A DNA stretch of 64,000 nt from Cannabis sativa. Its lineage: Eukaryota > Streptophyta > Magnoliopsida > Rosales > Cannabaceae. The DNA lies in the NCBI RefSeq assembly GCF_029168945.1, contig NC_083601.1:24038160-24102159 (forward strand), written 5' to 3'. Below are positions 23,590-34,212 of the stretch, one piece after another. Position 1 is the stretch's first letter, and each line of letters begins with the position of its first letter. The notes under the pieces were generated by a model, which worked only from the letters and a program-made list of their open reading frames with translations, was not told the DNA's origin and did not search any database. Both the position numbers and the translations under genes were made by a program.

Positions 23590-24116
23590 TGATGGTTTGA
23601 GAATAAATTTGTATTGGTTTAGATTTGTATGTGATGGATATTAGGTAGTGTAGTATGATGATGTTGATAAGTTGATAAGTTGGATGATTGGTGGGACAAG
23701 GAAGAGTTATGCGTTTAATTTTTATGTGTGTAGTAAGAGAGGAGACAATGTAGTAAGTTAGTAGTAAAAGACTTGATTTGGCTTACTCAAGCTTGATTAC
23801 AATTTGGAACCCTTGATGGATATTTATAGTTGCTAGCCTTCAAGCATTTGAGGCTAGAATTGTTTTCTCTAGATCTTTCTAGTTCAAGAATTTTATCCAT
23901 ATATCTCTACATATTTCTTAAGCATGCATAACTAAAAACCTCTAGACTAAATTTTTTTAGAAATGCCTATATATGTTCTATTGTATTTTTACATATGTTT
24001 AGAAAATTCTAAATTATTCTACAATTATCTAAAAGTTTAGAGTATGTTTTTCTACAAATGTGTAGAAAATTCTAGACTTAATTGAGTATCGTAGAAATGT
24101 ATATCAATTTCTAATA
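23590..24116 (-). repeat. Copia element 2, 5' LTR
   Basis: 527 bp, homologous to 13739-14248 with scattered substitutions and a small internal duplication near 23665. Flanked outside by the TSD ATTGG at 24117-24121. Confidence 0.92.
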
Positions 24117-26488
24117 ATTGGTGATGTTAATTAGAGTAGCAGACTAGCAGGTGCAGGTGCGTGCAGTTCAAACTAAACTAATATACATAACTTTTATTTT
24201 GAAAGGGATGAGGGGTAAATATCTCAATGCAATACATTTAACAATGATGACTAGCCAATATATTATCGGTTCCTTCCTTTGGCAAGCATTAATTGTTGCT
24301 AATCTATACATAGTTAATTGGGGTAAGTTGAAAAATGCTTCTTTTATTAATCAATTAACCAAATTTGCCTCTAATTTTATATTTATTTGAAACATACCTC
24401 TTTTTATATGTATTGTACCCAAAATACCCTGACATAAGAGAGTCACATGGAGAGTATCTTGAAGTGACAGGGGCAAAATTGGTACAATGTTTAAAAAAAG
24501 AGGTAAAAATAATAGACTTTAAAAAAAAGAGTAAAAATAAAATAGGACAATATAAAAAGAGTATAGAGTAGAATTTTCTCTAGTTAATTCGCCAATAAAG
24601 TAAATTAAAAGGTTCATGAGCTTTAGATTTAATCATGCAAGATGAGTAGTACAAACGGTCTTTACAGCCTAATAAATTAAAGCAAGAAAATCCATACATT
24701 GACACTAATATCTTATACATGACACTTAGCTCGAGAACAACGTTCTTGTCATTTTTAATCAATAATTGTGGTCAGTTGATAATAATTACACAATTTGTGT
24801 TGGCGTTTTCCCTATTTGTTTTGTGATCATAATATAAGAGTATATATAGACTACAATGTAAGGCAATATAAGACAATTATACTAATGTTCATTAAGGTCC
24901 CCACATATATGGATGGAATAATGTATCTAAATTTATATGGCTACAATCCCCAAATTAACCGTTAAGTAATTAGTAAAATGTTTTCTGCTTTTTGTAGGAC
25001 ATAAATGAAATTTCCATGATCATAATGACAAACGACATGGAATTTCAAAAGTGTAATTGAGTGTACACCGAAAGCTTTTGGGTGGTAATCTATTGAGTGT
25101 GGTACAAAGTCATCTAGGCAGCCAATATATATACATTCTTCCTTTCTTGCATGTTATAACTCTATACCCTACGTATAGTTTTTATTATTATTAATTATGA
25201 TTATTAAAAGAAAGAAATTAGGGAAAATTAAAGCTAGCACATCCCTTCATTTACAATTATTCCTATTCAAAAATTAAACATTAGAAAAATGATATATAGC
25301 CGGTACCAAATCTAGCTATGGTTATGGAATCAGGTTCCATCTTTAACATTTATTGGTTAGATTTCGTTTTCATTCAGATTAAATAGAATCTTGTTCTTTA
25401 TTCCCCACCGACCGTGGCATGCATAGGTAGCTACATTTCTTTCTATCAATATAGTGAAGATAATGTATATATGTACATAAAAGTGTAAGACTACATATAC
25501 CTCTCTTTCTAATTTTGCTTTTAAAAATTAAGTTCGCATTTAGTTGGAAGTAATAAAATAGAGTGGAAAGGAAATAATTTTTATTCTATTTCTTTGTTTG
25601 GTTGTATTTTAAAGTATTAGAATATCATTCAATGGAATAAACTTTCTACCATTTTAGTAGAATGACTATTTCATTTTAAAATAAAAGGAAAGATCTTTCT
25701 AATGCAAAATTTAAAAAAAAAATTAATAATTTTTTATTTATGTATTTTAAATTTTATTCCATTTTATTCTTATTCCAATTCTCATTTCTATTCTTATTCA
25801 TCTATTTTCATTCATCCCCATCAAACGCCACCTAAGTAATTAGCTGAAGCTCAATGAAAAAGGCTCCATGATCAAAAAACGACACCATTTTTGGATCGTG
25901 AAAAGTATTGATTTTTGAGGTGGGCACCCTTTTTGTTCTATTATATATTATTGGTCTTGTTTCATGTATAATACTCTGTCGAACCGACACGTGGGACCAC
26001 ATTTTAGATCATATATATAAAATAAGTAATTCAAAGATGAAGAGCATGTAATAGAGTGGTGAGCCTGGACGATCATCATTGTCCACCTACTTAGTCACAT
26101 TTCAAGTACTATTTAGCTAATTAATCGTTGACTAGGGCACAAAATGTGCAGCTTCGTATACCATCGTTATTTAGTCCTTAAATCATTGATCAAATCAAAC
26201 TAATTGTTCTCTAATTCTCTGTCACCATATATATTTTCTGTAACGCACGTGAGCAACTCACTAGGCCCCACAGACACAAATACTAGCTCCGGAAGATATA
26301 GGAAATGGCCCGAGGGTGATCTGCTGTGTGTGTCTCACTCTATATCACAATGACAACTCATCATTTTCTATAACTACTATTCATTGACTCTATATAACTT
26401 TCCTTAAATATCAAATGAACGTAAATTATTATTATAACTATTTTTTTATGTCCCCAATTCATATTTGGTAATTAGTTTTGATGGATAC
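24117..26488. other. AT-rich spacer without recognised genes
   Basis: Only short random frames are present (up to 79 codons at 24151-24390), with no recognisable domains on either strand. One candidate MITE lies at 25533-25834. This looks like ordinary intergenic sequence. Confidence 0.6.
25533..25834. mobile_element. Candidate MITE
   Basis: About 300 bp beginning GCATTTAGTTGGAAG and ending in CCCATCAAACGCC, imperfect inverted repeats, with an interior rich in GGAAT/ATTCC-type motifs on opposite arms. This matches a widespread type of small plant MITE with GCGTTTGGTTGG termini. TAAGT-like sequence occurs on both sides, but the TSD is not certain. Confidence 0.4.
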
Positions 26489-26545
26489 CTTTTCGTATTT
26501 TTTTTTTTTTTTGAACTAAAATGATTTATTCAATTATAAACTTTC

Positions 26546-28196
26546 AGCAACAATAATAGTCATAAGATCAGTAGGAGCATCATGCTCACTAAAGATACGA
26601 TCTGGGTGGTAACAAGACGCTCTTGCAACACAATGAGCCGCCCTATTAGCAGACCGTTTAACAAAATGTAAAGACACATGATTAATACAAGACATTAAGT
26701 TACGACAATCTTATACCAAGAAACCAAACTGTGAAGGCATTTGGATAGAGCCCAAGACAGCCTGAACTACCACAAGCGCATTCGTCTCGATCACCACCTC
26801 CATCCATCCTTTGCGCTTAATCCAACTCAAAGCCTCTTTCACCCCGATAACTTCAGCAATCTCTGGTCCCACAGCACCCAGCCGACTGCTTGAAATGGCC
26901 TCAATTAGTCTTCCATTAGCCCCACGAGCCACACAACCGAAGCCATACTTGTTCTCCTCTGCAAAAAATAGCACCATCAACATTCACTTTGATGGTATTT
27001 AACCCCAGTTTCTTCCACAGAACCTGACCCGTGTGAGAACTAGGCACCAGCAGCGGCCCAAACTTCTCCACACGCGCTGCACTCCACTGTTGCAGAGTGG
27101 ATCGGGCCGAGAGAACAACACTAGCAGCACTTCGATTTTTACTCTTCCAGAAGACGTCGTTTCGAGCATTCCAAATGTTCCAACTCAACATTGCAGCTTC
27201 AACCAAAGTCTCAGTTGGTTTAGTATCAAGGATGGTGAAAAACCAGCTGCCATAGTCGATGTTAAAACCTTGAATAGCACTCAAGCTCGAAAGGTTCCAG
27301 CAAGAAGGAGAGAAGGAACACTCCAAAAGCACATGTGAAATGGTCTCATAAAAGTTATTGCAGAAAGGACAAAAGAGATCCACATTTACATGCTTTGTGC
27401 TCAGTTGCACTTTAGTTGGCAAGCAATCAGTAATGGCTCGCCATAAAAAATGCAAAACTTTGGGTGGAACTTCCAATTTCCATAGTTTTTTCCAGCTAGA
27501 AGTAACAACCATATCAGTCCAATTCCCTTGTGTAGATTGCAGAAATCTATAAGCACTCTTTACCGAAAAAAAGCCCGATGTCTCCAAGTTCCAAGACAAT
27601 ATATCAAATGGACTGTGATCACTAAGCTGAATAGAGAGAATTAGATTTTTATCACGCTCAACAAACAAGTCATTGATCACCTCAACATCCCAAGAATGGT
27701 TATCCACACACAATAGAGAGACAACATTTTGATTAACAAGAGCAGGATGTACCGTTTCAACATACGGGTTAATGGAATCCGGTAACCAAGGACTGTACAA
27801 AATACTAACCCCACATCCAGACCCAATCGACTTCCGAGCCCCATGCCTAACCACGGATTGAGCTTCAAATATACTTCGCCAGATAAAACTAGGATTTGGG
27901 CCTAAAGAAGCAGATAAGAAGCTACCATTAGGATAATACCTAGCCTTATACATCCTTCCAACCAGGGAGTTCTCATTGGTCAACAAGCGCCAACCCTGTT
28001 TAGCAAGAAAGGACAAGTTGTAGTCACGGAGATCCCGAAAACCAAGACCACCCTCATGCTTATGCTTAGACAATCTCTTCCAACTCATCCAACTCACGCC
28101 TTTGCTAGAAGAGTTAGATTGAGATTTCCACCAGATTTTAGACATAAGACCCTCTAAATCTGAGCAAATTTCTTTAGTAAGCAAGAATACACTCAT
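26546..28196 (-). pseudogene. LINE ORF2, C-terminal part (zf-RVT and RNase H)
   Basis: Minus-strand frame 26916-28196 continues ORF2 after a frameshift: IWWKSQSNSSSKGVSWMSW, then a zf-RVT block (WKLEVPPKVLHFLWRAITD, CPFCNNFYETISHVLLEC) and the RNase H start (IKVNVDGAIF). A second frameshift near 26950 moves the RNase H into frame 26711-26983 (VARGANGRLIEA, EIAEVIGVKEAL, IETNALVVVQAV). The third catalytic position reads Asn in ETNAL where the family normally has Asp. A TAA then precedes the last conserved segment (KRSANRAAH), which ends near 26546. Confidence 0.9.
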
Positions 28197-30604
28197 AGCA
28201 TGGGCAATGCTTGAGCAACAGATCGAATCAGAACTTCTTTGCCAGCTTTAGATAAGAACCGACTTTCCCAATTGAAAATCTTCTTTTTCATCTTGTCTTT
28301 GAGAAAACCAAGGATTGCATTTTTGTTACGACCCATAGTGCAAGGCAAACCCAGGTAAAGACTATTTTCAGGAGCTTCCGCCATTTGCAACATATTACAC
28401 AATCGGGACCGAGTATCAGCGTTAGTATTCTTGCTAAAAAATATAGATGATTTAGCAAAATTCACCTTTTGACCCGAAGCCCTTTCATATAATTGGAGGA
28501 TTTGAAGAATACTAGCCGCCTCCTCATCTTTAGCCTTGTAGAACACATAGCTATCATCCGCGAATAGCATATGAGAGACAATAGGGGCACCCCTCGCCAC
28601 TCTAATGCCAGAAATGAGCTGGTGTCGTTGATAATCCTTCAAAAGAGAAGAAAACCCTTCAGCACAAATTAGAAAGAGATAAGGGGACAAAGGATCACCT
28701 TGTCTCAGACCTCTGCCAGGGGTAATAGGTCCCATACTATGGCCACCATGAGTAACCTTGTACCGCACCGTACTAACACAAAACATGATCAGAGACACCA
28801 CTCTTCTATCAAAGCCCATACGCAACAACACCGATACAATAAAAGGCCATTCAACTCTATCATAAGCCTTACTCATGTCAAGTTTGAGAGCCATATAGCC
28901 ATCCTTCCCCAGTCTTTTCCTCTTCAAATAATGCATAATCTCAAAAAATACCATAATATTATCTGATATCAACCGTCTAGGTAAAAACGCACTTTGAGTT
29001 TCAGAAATAACATCAGGTAACACAAGTTTCAACCTATTAGCCAACACTTTCGAAATGACTTTATACAGATTATTACAAAGCGAAATAGGTCGAAGATCAT
29101 TCATAAGCTCAACATTTTTCTTCTTAGGAATAAGAACAATATTAGTCTCATTTAAAGAAGGAGGAAAAAAACCTGAAGCAAAAAAAGACCGCACCAGTAT
29201 CCGAACATCATCACCCACAACCGGCCATAACTTTTGAAAGAAACCCGGAGTCATCCCATCAGGTCTTGGAGACTTGTCAGGGTGCATTTGAAACAATGCT
29301 TTCTTTATTTCTTCATCAGAAAGAGGCTCAAGTAGCATTGAATTTTGATCATGTGACACCATGCCTGAACCCGTGGAAATACTTTCAAAACCCTCCACAA
29401 CACCAGGCGTAAATAATTGTTCAAAATACCCAGTAATCAAACTCGGGAGACCACCATCCCAAGTTTCCCAACCCCCAGTAGGAGATCGAAGCTTCTGAAT
29501 GGAGTTATTTCGTCGAAAAGACGAAGCCATTGCATGGAAATATTTTGAATTCTGATCACCTTCTCTCAACCAAAGCTGCTTACTTCGTTGTTTCCAGAAA
29601 ATTTCCTTTTGCAATAAAACATTATTAAATTCAATCTCGGCTTCCTTATACTTGTCCACTGCCATAGGGTCACGGCCCTTCTTCCATTTGCGCAACTCAG
29701 CCTTGCACTTGCTTAATCTCTCTTGAAAATTACCGGAATAGTCTTTACCCCAAGTAAGTAACACTTCACCACAAACTTTTATTTTTTCCAAAACATGAGT
29801 AGTCGAATCTAAACTCCAAACATCCTCAATAATCCGATAACAAAGTGGCTCCTTGAGCCAAGAATTCTCAAATCTAAAAATCTTAGCTTTGACCGCTCCT
29901 AAAGGAGGAGAAAGAACAAGGTGAATTGGACAATGATCAGAAGTTGTAACTTCGAGATTCAAAAGCTTGACCGAGGGAAATAAGTTAAGCCAAGATTGGC
30001 TCACTAAAGCTCTATCAATTCTCACTTCAATCCAATCTGAACTACCCCTTCCACGCTCCCAAGTAAAGGGATAACCACATAAATCCAAATCAACTAACTC
30101 ACAATCAGACAAAGAATCACAAAAGCCATCAATTAACCAATTAGGATAGTTATTACCTCCACGTTTATCAGCTTGAGAAGTAACATTATTGAGATCACCA
30201 ATGATACACCATGGCAAATTGGACTTAGCTTTTAAATTCCTCGTAAGATCCCAAGTGCGTTGTCGCAAACTTCTATTAGGTTCCCCATATAGTCCCGTCA
30301 ATCGCCACTTTTGACCATTATCCCCATTAATCTCAACATCGATGTAGTTTCTACCATAACCCAGAAGTTGAGCTTCACTCTCATGTCTCCAAAGTAAAGC
30401 TACTCCACCACTCTTGCCTTGAACATCACAAGACACCGCTCCTTCAAATCCCACAGCAACTCTTAACTTTTCCACAACAACACTTCTTGATAAAGTCTCA
30501 CATAAAAAAACAAAATTGGGCTTCTTTTGGAACACAAGATCCTTAAAGAATTGAAAAGCCCATGGGTTCCCAAGCCCATGGCAATTCCATGCCAAAACAC
30601 TCAT
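28193..30604 (-). CDS. LINE ORF2, endonuclease and reverse transcriptase
   Basis: 803 residues from ATG 30602-30604. The N-terminal apurinic-type endonuclease (EEP) has WNCHGLGNP, the catalytic Glu in FLCETLS, GDLNNV and the C-terminal SDHCPIHLV motif. The central reverse transcriptase has SLCNNLYKVISKVLANR, KLDMSKAYDRVEW, GLRQGDPLSPYLF and the active site MLFADDSYVF. All catalytic motifs are intact. A conserved KSPGPDG motif reads KSPRPDG. The frame ends at 28193 by frameshift, about 370 codons before the natural end. In the family this protein nicks target DNA and primes cDNA from the nick. Confidence 0.92.
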   Translation of the reverse strand: MSVLAWNCHGLGNPWAFQFFKDLVFQKKPNFVFLCETLSRSVVVEKLRVAVGFEGAVSCDVQGKSGGVALLWRHESEAQLLGYGRNYIDVEINGDNGQKWRLTGLYGEPNRSLRQRTWDLTRNLKAKSNLPWCIIGDLNNVTSQADKRGGNNYPNWLIDGFCDSLSDCELVDLDLCGYPFTWERGRGSSDWIEVRIDRALVSQSWLNLFPSVKLLNLEVTTSDHCPIHLVLSPPLGAVKAKIFRFENSWLKEPLCYRIIEDVWSLDSTTHVLEKIKVCGEVLLTWGKDYSGNFQERLSKCKAELRKWKKGRDPMAVDKYKEAEIEFNNVLLQKEIFWKQRSKQLWLREGDQNSKYFHAMASSFRRNNSIQKLRSPTGGWETWDGGLPSLITGYFEQLFTPGVVEGFESISTGSGMVSHDQNSMLLEPLSDEEIKKALFQMHPDKSPRPDGMTPGFFQKLWPVVGDDVRILVRSFFASGFFPPSLNETNIVLIPKKKNVELMNDLRPISLCNNLYKVISKVLANRLKLVLPDVISETQSAFLPRRLISDNIMVFFEIMHYLKRKRLGKDGYMALKLDMSKAYDRVEWPFIVSVLLRMGFDRRVVSLIMFCVSTVRYKVTHGGHSMGPITPGRGLRQGDPLSPYLFLICAEGFSSLLKDYQRHQLISGIRVARGAPIVSHMLFADDSYVFYKAKDEEAASILQILQLYERASGQKVNFAKSSIFFSKNTNADTRSRLCNMLQMAEAPENSLYLGLPCTMGRNKNAILGFLKDKMKKKIFNWESRFLSKAGKEVLIRSVAQALPML

Positions 30605-31818
30605 AATGTCTGGTGGGCTTGGAAACCAAGGCCCACCTTTTGCACATTTTTTGGCCCAACCGAACCAATAACCACCTGATCCACCTCAGCCATGTCATTC
30701 ACGCATACATCTTTCTCCACACTATCCTCCATACGCCTCTTTTTATTATCTAAGATACAAACAATATCTTGCTGAGATTGACTTTCCATATTTGTATCAT
30801 TCACATGCTTGTCATCCCTTCCAGCTTCAATATTCTCTGTTGAATGCACAGCATTAATTAGGTGATCTTCCTTTCCAAATATAGTCCCAAAGCCAATCAC
30901 GCCAGAGCCAATCACGCCAGGAATATCTATGTCAATCTCCATGATTTTTGGCACATTAACTGCCTTCCCACCAGTGCTGGGCTGACCGTGAACACCACCC
31001 TCCGCCACCGTCTCCTCCTCCCTCCCAGACCGAAGCCACTGAGCACCGATTAGATAATTCTTCTTCTTCATAACAGCACGTAACCCGATCTCATAAGGCT
31101 TTGAAAGTTCAGCTATAGGTTGGTCAAAACGTTTTGGGCAGAAACGATCGGAGTGACCAATGATTCCACACACAAAACAAAAAGTTGGAAGGTATTCGTA
31201 TTTGAAATTAGCCCAGATCCATTCACCCGATTCCTTACTCAGTTTCATACGTCGTTTCAATGGCTTTTCGATGTCGATAGTAGCCCGAACACGGAGGTAG
31301 TCCCTCCAAATTCCATTGAAGTTTCTCGGGTCCGTCTTCACATACGTACCAACATACGCTCCTGCACTTCGAACCACTTTATCCATCATAAAACCAGATC
31401 GTAAATTATGTATCTGCACCCACATGTCGAGTTTATGGAGACGCACACTCCGTGGATCTTCCCCTTTCTGTAGTCGATGAAACACAAGAGGGACCCTATT
31501 AAAAGTCCAAGGGCTCCCATCAATCACAGCCTGCACATCCAATTCATGATAAAACTGGAATATATATCTATTCGTATCCAGTTCTTTGACAAACACACCT
31601 TTGCCAGGTTGCCAAAGTGATGCCATCATGTGTCGCATAGCATCAAAATCCATCGTTCGTCCCGTTAAAAATTTGCCCACCAAGCACCATCTATCATCAA
31701 AGATTATCGCCTCTTCCTCATCGTCCCCTGTTATCAATATCCCCTCTTCTTCCTCTTCCAAATTCAACTGATCATATTGCTCTTCCAATCCCTCATTCAA
31801 ACTGCTACTTGAAGCCAT
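30601..31818 (-). CDS. LINE ORF1, RNA-binding protein with DUF4283 and zinc knuckle
   Basis: The natural start is probably MASSSSLNEG at 31818; an ATG ten codons upstream (31848) is also open. About 405 residues: acidic N-terminus, DUF4283 domain (FDDRWCLVGKFLTGRTMDF to WVQIHNL), a zinc knuckle CFVCGIIGHSDRFC (zf-CCHC_4) and a basic C-terminal tail. In plant LINEs this protein coats the element RNA. The frame is intact. Its TGA overlaps the ORF2 ATG as ATGA (30601-30604), suggesting that ORF2 is translated by termination-reinitiation. Confidence 0.92.
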   Translation of the reverse strand: MASSSSLNEGLEEQYDQLNLEEEEEGILITGDDEEEAIIFDDRWCLVGKFLTGRTMDFDAMRHMMASLWQPGKGVFVKELDTNRYIFQFYHELDVQAVIDGSPWTFNRVPLVFHRLQKGEDPRSVRLHKLDMWVQIHNLRSGFMMDKVVRSAGAYVGTYVKTDPRNFNGIWRDYLRVRATIDIEKPLKRRMKLSKESGEWIWANFKYEYLPTFCFVCGIIGHSDRFCPKRFDQPIAELSKPYEIGLRAVMKKKNYLIGAQWLRSGREEETVAEGGVHGQPSTGGKAVNVPKIMEIDIDIPGVIGSGVIGFGTIFGKEDHLINAVHSTENIEAGRDDKHVNDTNMESQSQQDIVCILDNKKRRMEDSVEKDVCVNDMAEVDQVVIGSVGPKNVQKVGLGFQAHQTL

Positions 31819-32071
31819 AACACAAACTAGGAACGCCAACAATCTCACCAGGAAAACTCACCAGAAACAAACCTCAACTTTCTAACATGTCAATTGACAA
31901 GACTTTATTCTTTCTTTTCGTATTTTTTTTAGTTGAAGTTTAGTCTGCTTATTTTCATTGTTATATAAAAAAAATAACGCATACACAAATTTTTTTTTGC
32001 ATATTTAAATTTAATTATACTATGATTATTCTTTGATATCAATTAATAAACAATTGGATAATTGGTAAGGG

Positions 32072-32341
32072 CAGGGGCGGACCCACATTGTAGCGAGGGG
32101 GGGCAGTCGCCCCCCCTGAAAAAAAAAATCGAGAAAAAAATATATATGTATTTTAATTAGTTACAACATATATTTGTATTAAAAGATGATATTTATAGAC
32201 ATAATAGTAATCTTGGTGTAATGGTTAAGGTAGTTGTTAAATAGGTTAGAGGGTAAAGATTCAAATCCCACTAACTACACTTTATATTTTCTTTTTAAAT
32301 TTATTTACGCCCTCTCACTTTAAATTCTGGGTCCGCTACTG
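32072..32341. mobile_element. hAT-type MITE, 270 bp, perfect 8-bp TSD
   Basis: Termini CAGGGGCGGACCCACATTG and (inverted) AAATTCTGGGTCCGCTACTG match the hAT end seen at 1755. Flanked by identical 8-bp duplications GGTAAGGG (32064-32071 and 32342-32349). It is non-coding and probably mobilised by a related hAT transposase. A tRNA-like segment lies inside. Confidence 0.93.
32206..32277 (+). other. tRNA-like segment with A and B boxes inside the MITE
   Basis: TGGTGTAATGG (32214-32224) and GATTCAAATCC (32258-32268) match polymerase III A- and B-box patterns at tRNA spacing. The flanking arms do not form a clean acceptor stem, so this is more likely a tRNA-derived SINE relic than a working tRNA gene. 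Confidence 0.45.
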
Positions 32342-32522
32342 GGTAAGGGATGTGACTAAATCTATATAAAATTAAGATTCTTTCTTAACTTTTTTTTCCT
32401 GTTAAAAGCTTTTTTTGGATTAAACTTTCCATAAATATTACAATATTCGTATAGCGTAGTGATCAATAATTTATCATGATCAAGGAAAAGTGGGACCCAT
32501 ATTAGTGCTATTCAAAACGGCA

Positions 32523-32703
32523 TATATATATTCACACACACAATTTTGGATTAGAAAGAAAAGGAATTCTTGTGTCGGCCCAACACAGCTATCGAATCGA
32601 TCAACATGAAACCCTCAAGAAACTCCCTACACTAAAGATTATGACCAAAGAAACCCATTAACCTCCCATATATGATCATTAAAATTATTATTAACAAATA
32701 ATA
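32523..32703 (+). promoter_or_regulatory. Promoter and 5' leader of the DUF4228 gene, with three short uORFs
   Basis: A TATATATA box lies at about 32523-32531, 175 bp upstream of the start codon. The leader holds three short upstream ORFs: 32606-32635 (9 codons plus stop), 32641-32661 (6 plus stop) and 32672-32701 (9 plus stop, ending two bases before the main ATG). If all are in the transcript, they would be expected to lower translation of the main frame. The transcription start itself is inferred. Confidence 0.5.
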
Positions 32704-33345
32704 ATGGGAAATTGTGTGTTCAAAGCAGGGTTAGGAGAGTCAGAAATAGATGCGGTCAAAGTCAAAGTTGTAACCTCAAGCGGCGGCATAATGGAGCTCT
32801 ATGCTCCCATAACGGTCAGCTCCATCACCGACGAGTTCCCAGGCCACGCCATATTCCGTAGCCGGGACCTCTTCTCCGATCCACTCCTCCACAGCGAGGA
32901 GCTCAACCCTGGTGAGCTCTACTATCTCTTGCCTCTCAACCCTTACAATAATTATAATAACTACAAAACGACGTCGTCCGCCGCAAACGACGTCGTTAAT
33001 AGTGTCGTTGCAACCCCGTATCGGATGTCGTCGTGCGGCGGTGATCATCAAGGACAAGGGAATTCGAATCTGATGATGACAATGATGATGAGGAAGGGTA
33101 GGGCCGCCGCGGCTGCACCGGATGCCGAGGTGGTTCCGAGGTACAACAGCAGTGGGGTTTGGAAAGTGAAGCTGGTCATAAGCCCTGAGCAGCTTTCTGA
33201 GATTCTGTCCCAGGAGGCTCGGACTGAGGCTCTTATTGAGAGTGTACGGACGGTGGCCAAGTGTGGTAACGGCGGCGGCGCCTCCTCTGTGGCTAACTCC
33301 GATCAATGTAGTGTGTCTAGTAGTTGGAAGGGATCAGTCAATTGA
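32704..33345 (+). CDS. DUF4228 (PADRE) domain protein
   Basis: 213 residues, intronless, starting MGNCVFKAG. The Gly2 context fits N-myristoylation, and Cys4 could be palmitoylated, so the protein may be membrane-attached. The N-terminal half has the DUF4228 pattern: VKVVTSSGGIMELYAPITVS, EFPGHAIF and GELYYLLPL. A low-complexity Asn/Tyr/Ser linker and an Ala-rich patch follow, then VWKVKLVISPEQLSEILSQE, the conserved C-terminal motif of this plant-specific family. Family members are known mainly as stress- and pathogen-responsive genes; biochemical function is unknown. It is the only intact host gene in the window, bounded by a MITE upstream and AT-rich DNA downstream. The start is supported by the MGNC motif. 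Confidence 0.93.
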   Translation: MGNCVFKAGLGESEIDAVKVKVVTSSGGIMELYAPITVSSITDEFPGHAIFRSRDLFSDPLLHSEELNPGELYYLLPLNPYNNYNNYKTTSSAANDVVNSVVATPYRMSSCGGDHQGQGNSNLMMTMMMRKGRAAAAAPDAEVVPRYNSSGVWKVKLVISPEQLSEILSQEARTEALIESVRTVAKCGNGGGASSVANSDQCSVSSSWKGSVN

Positions 33346-34207
33346 TGTTTAGATTTCATAATAATCTTCATTCTAGCTAGTAGACTAGTACTATTAATTG
33401 GCTTCTTTTTATTTTATTTTAATTATGTGTCTTTATGTAGTTATTTATTTTCAAACTTATTTTAGTATAGTGTTGTTATATACATAATTTGTGAAATATT
33501 AATTATCTAATTTATATACGTACGTTGAATTATATATGTTGCAAATTAATTACAATAAATAATATTACACTAACTATGTTGATATTTATTTAAATAAATA
33601 ATAATTAATTAATTATAGGTTTTATCATAATTATATATATTTTACATATTGATAATTAGTTTTTAAAAGTTAAATTTTTGTAGCAACAAATATTCATAAA
33701 ATATATTTGTACTTTTTTTTTTTAACATAAAATATATTTATACTTATATTAAGTTTTAATAAGCAACTTTTAGGTATTTGCAACATTTTTTATGAAGGCA
33801 TGTTCCCTTCCATAAATATACCTTTTGTCATTTATACGTAATAGAATAAAAATTTATAATTTTCTGAAAAGGAACTTTACAGGAACAAAGGCTTATATAT
33901 TAGCAGGATAAGTTGTAACTAAGGGTTTGTTTGGCTTTCCCTTGGTGAAAATTTGTTAAGGTTGCATGGTTGGTTGATTAATCAACTTTCTTTTCTTCTT
34001 TATAAATGAAAACTCCTTATTACAATCTCCTATTATAGTATCTTAACCATGATTTTTTTTTTTTTACAAAATAATATTCTGACATATATTTTCAGGCACG
34101 AAAATTGACTAATTATTTAAATTTATTAAAGTTTTAGTTGTTATGAAAATTTTAATAATCACACTTTTATGTTTAAAATCCTTTGATTAGCAAAGGTTAA
34201 CACATTG
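33346..34207. other. AT-rich 3' flank of the DUF4228 gene
   Basis: No recognisable genes. The first 100-200 bp probably contain the 3' untranslated region, with T-rich and AATAAT-like sequence, but no single polyadenylation signal stands out. The remainder is AT-rich spacer up to the TSD of copia element 3. Confidence 0.5.
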
Positions 34208-34212
34208 ATTAG

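Larger units (their letters stand above)
13739..24116 (-). mobile_element. Ty1/copia retrotransposon, element 2, carrying two CACTA insertions
   Basis: Minus-strand LTR element with LTRs at 13739-14248 and 23590-24116, a 5-bp TSD ATTGG (13734-13738 and 24117-24121), a primer-binding site beside the right LTR and a purine tract (AAGGAGGAG in element sense) beside the left LTR. Without its two nested CACTA elements it is about 5.0 kb, a normal copia size. The LTRs differ at many positions, including a short duplication near 23665, so it is clearly older than copia elements 1 and 4. The polyprotein contains several nonsense codons and at least one frameshift. Confidence 0.94.
26506..31913 (-). 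mobile_element. Full-length LINE (L1-type non-LTR retrotransposon)
   Basis: Minus-strand element ending in a short poly(A) (T run at 26506-26512) and flanked by a 17-bp TSD, CTTTTCGTATTTTTTTT, at 26489-26505 and 31914-31930. It has a 5' leader of about 95 bases, ORF1 (RNA-binding), and ORF2 (endonuclease, reverse transcriptase, RNase H). The TSD and complete 5' end show it is not 5'-truncated, which is unusual for LINEs. ORF2 has two frameshifts and one nonsense codon, so this copy is not autonomous as read. Confidence 0.95.

Noticed and set aside
24151..24762. Three short frames (60-79 codons) in the spacer after copia element 2
   Set aside because: AT-rich, no domain, no splice or start support; lengths are as expected by chance.
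32776..33306. 176-codon antisense frame opposite the DUF4228 gene
   Set aside because: A shadow of a GC-rich coding sequence; the plus-strand frame has the conserved family motifs.
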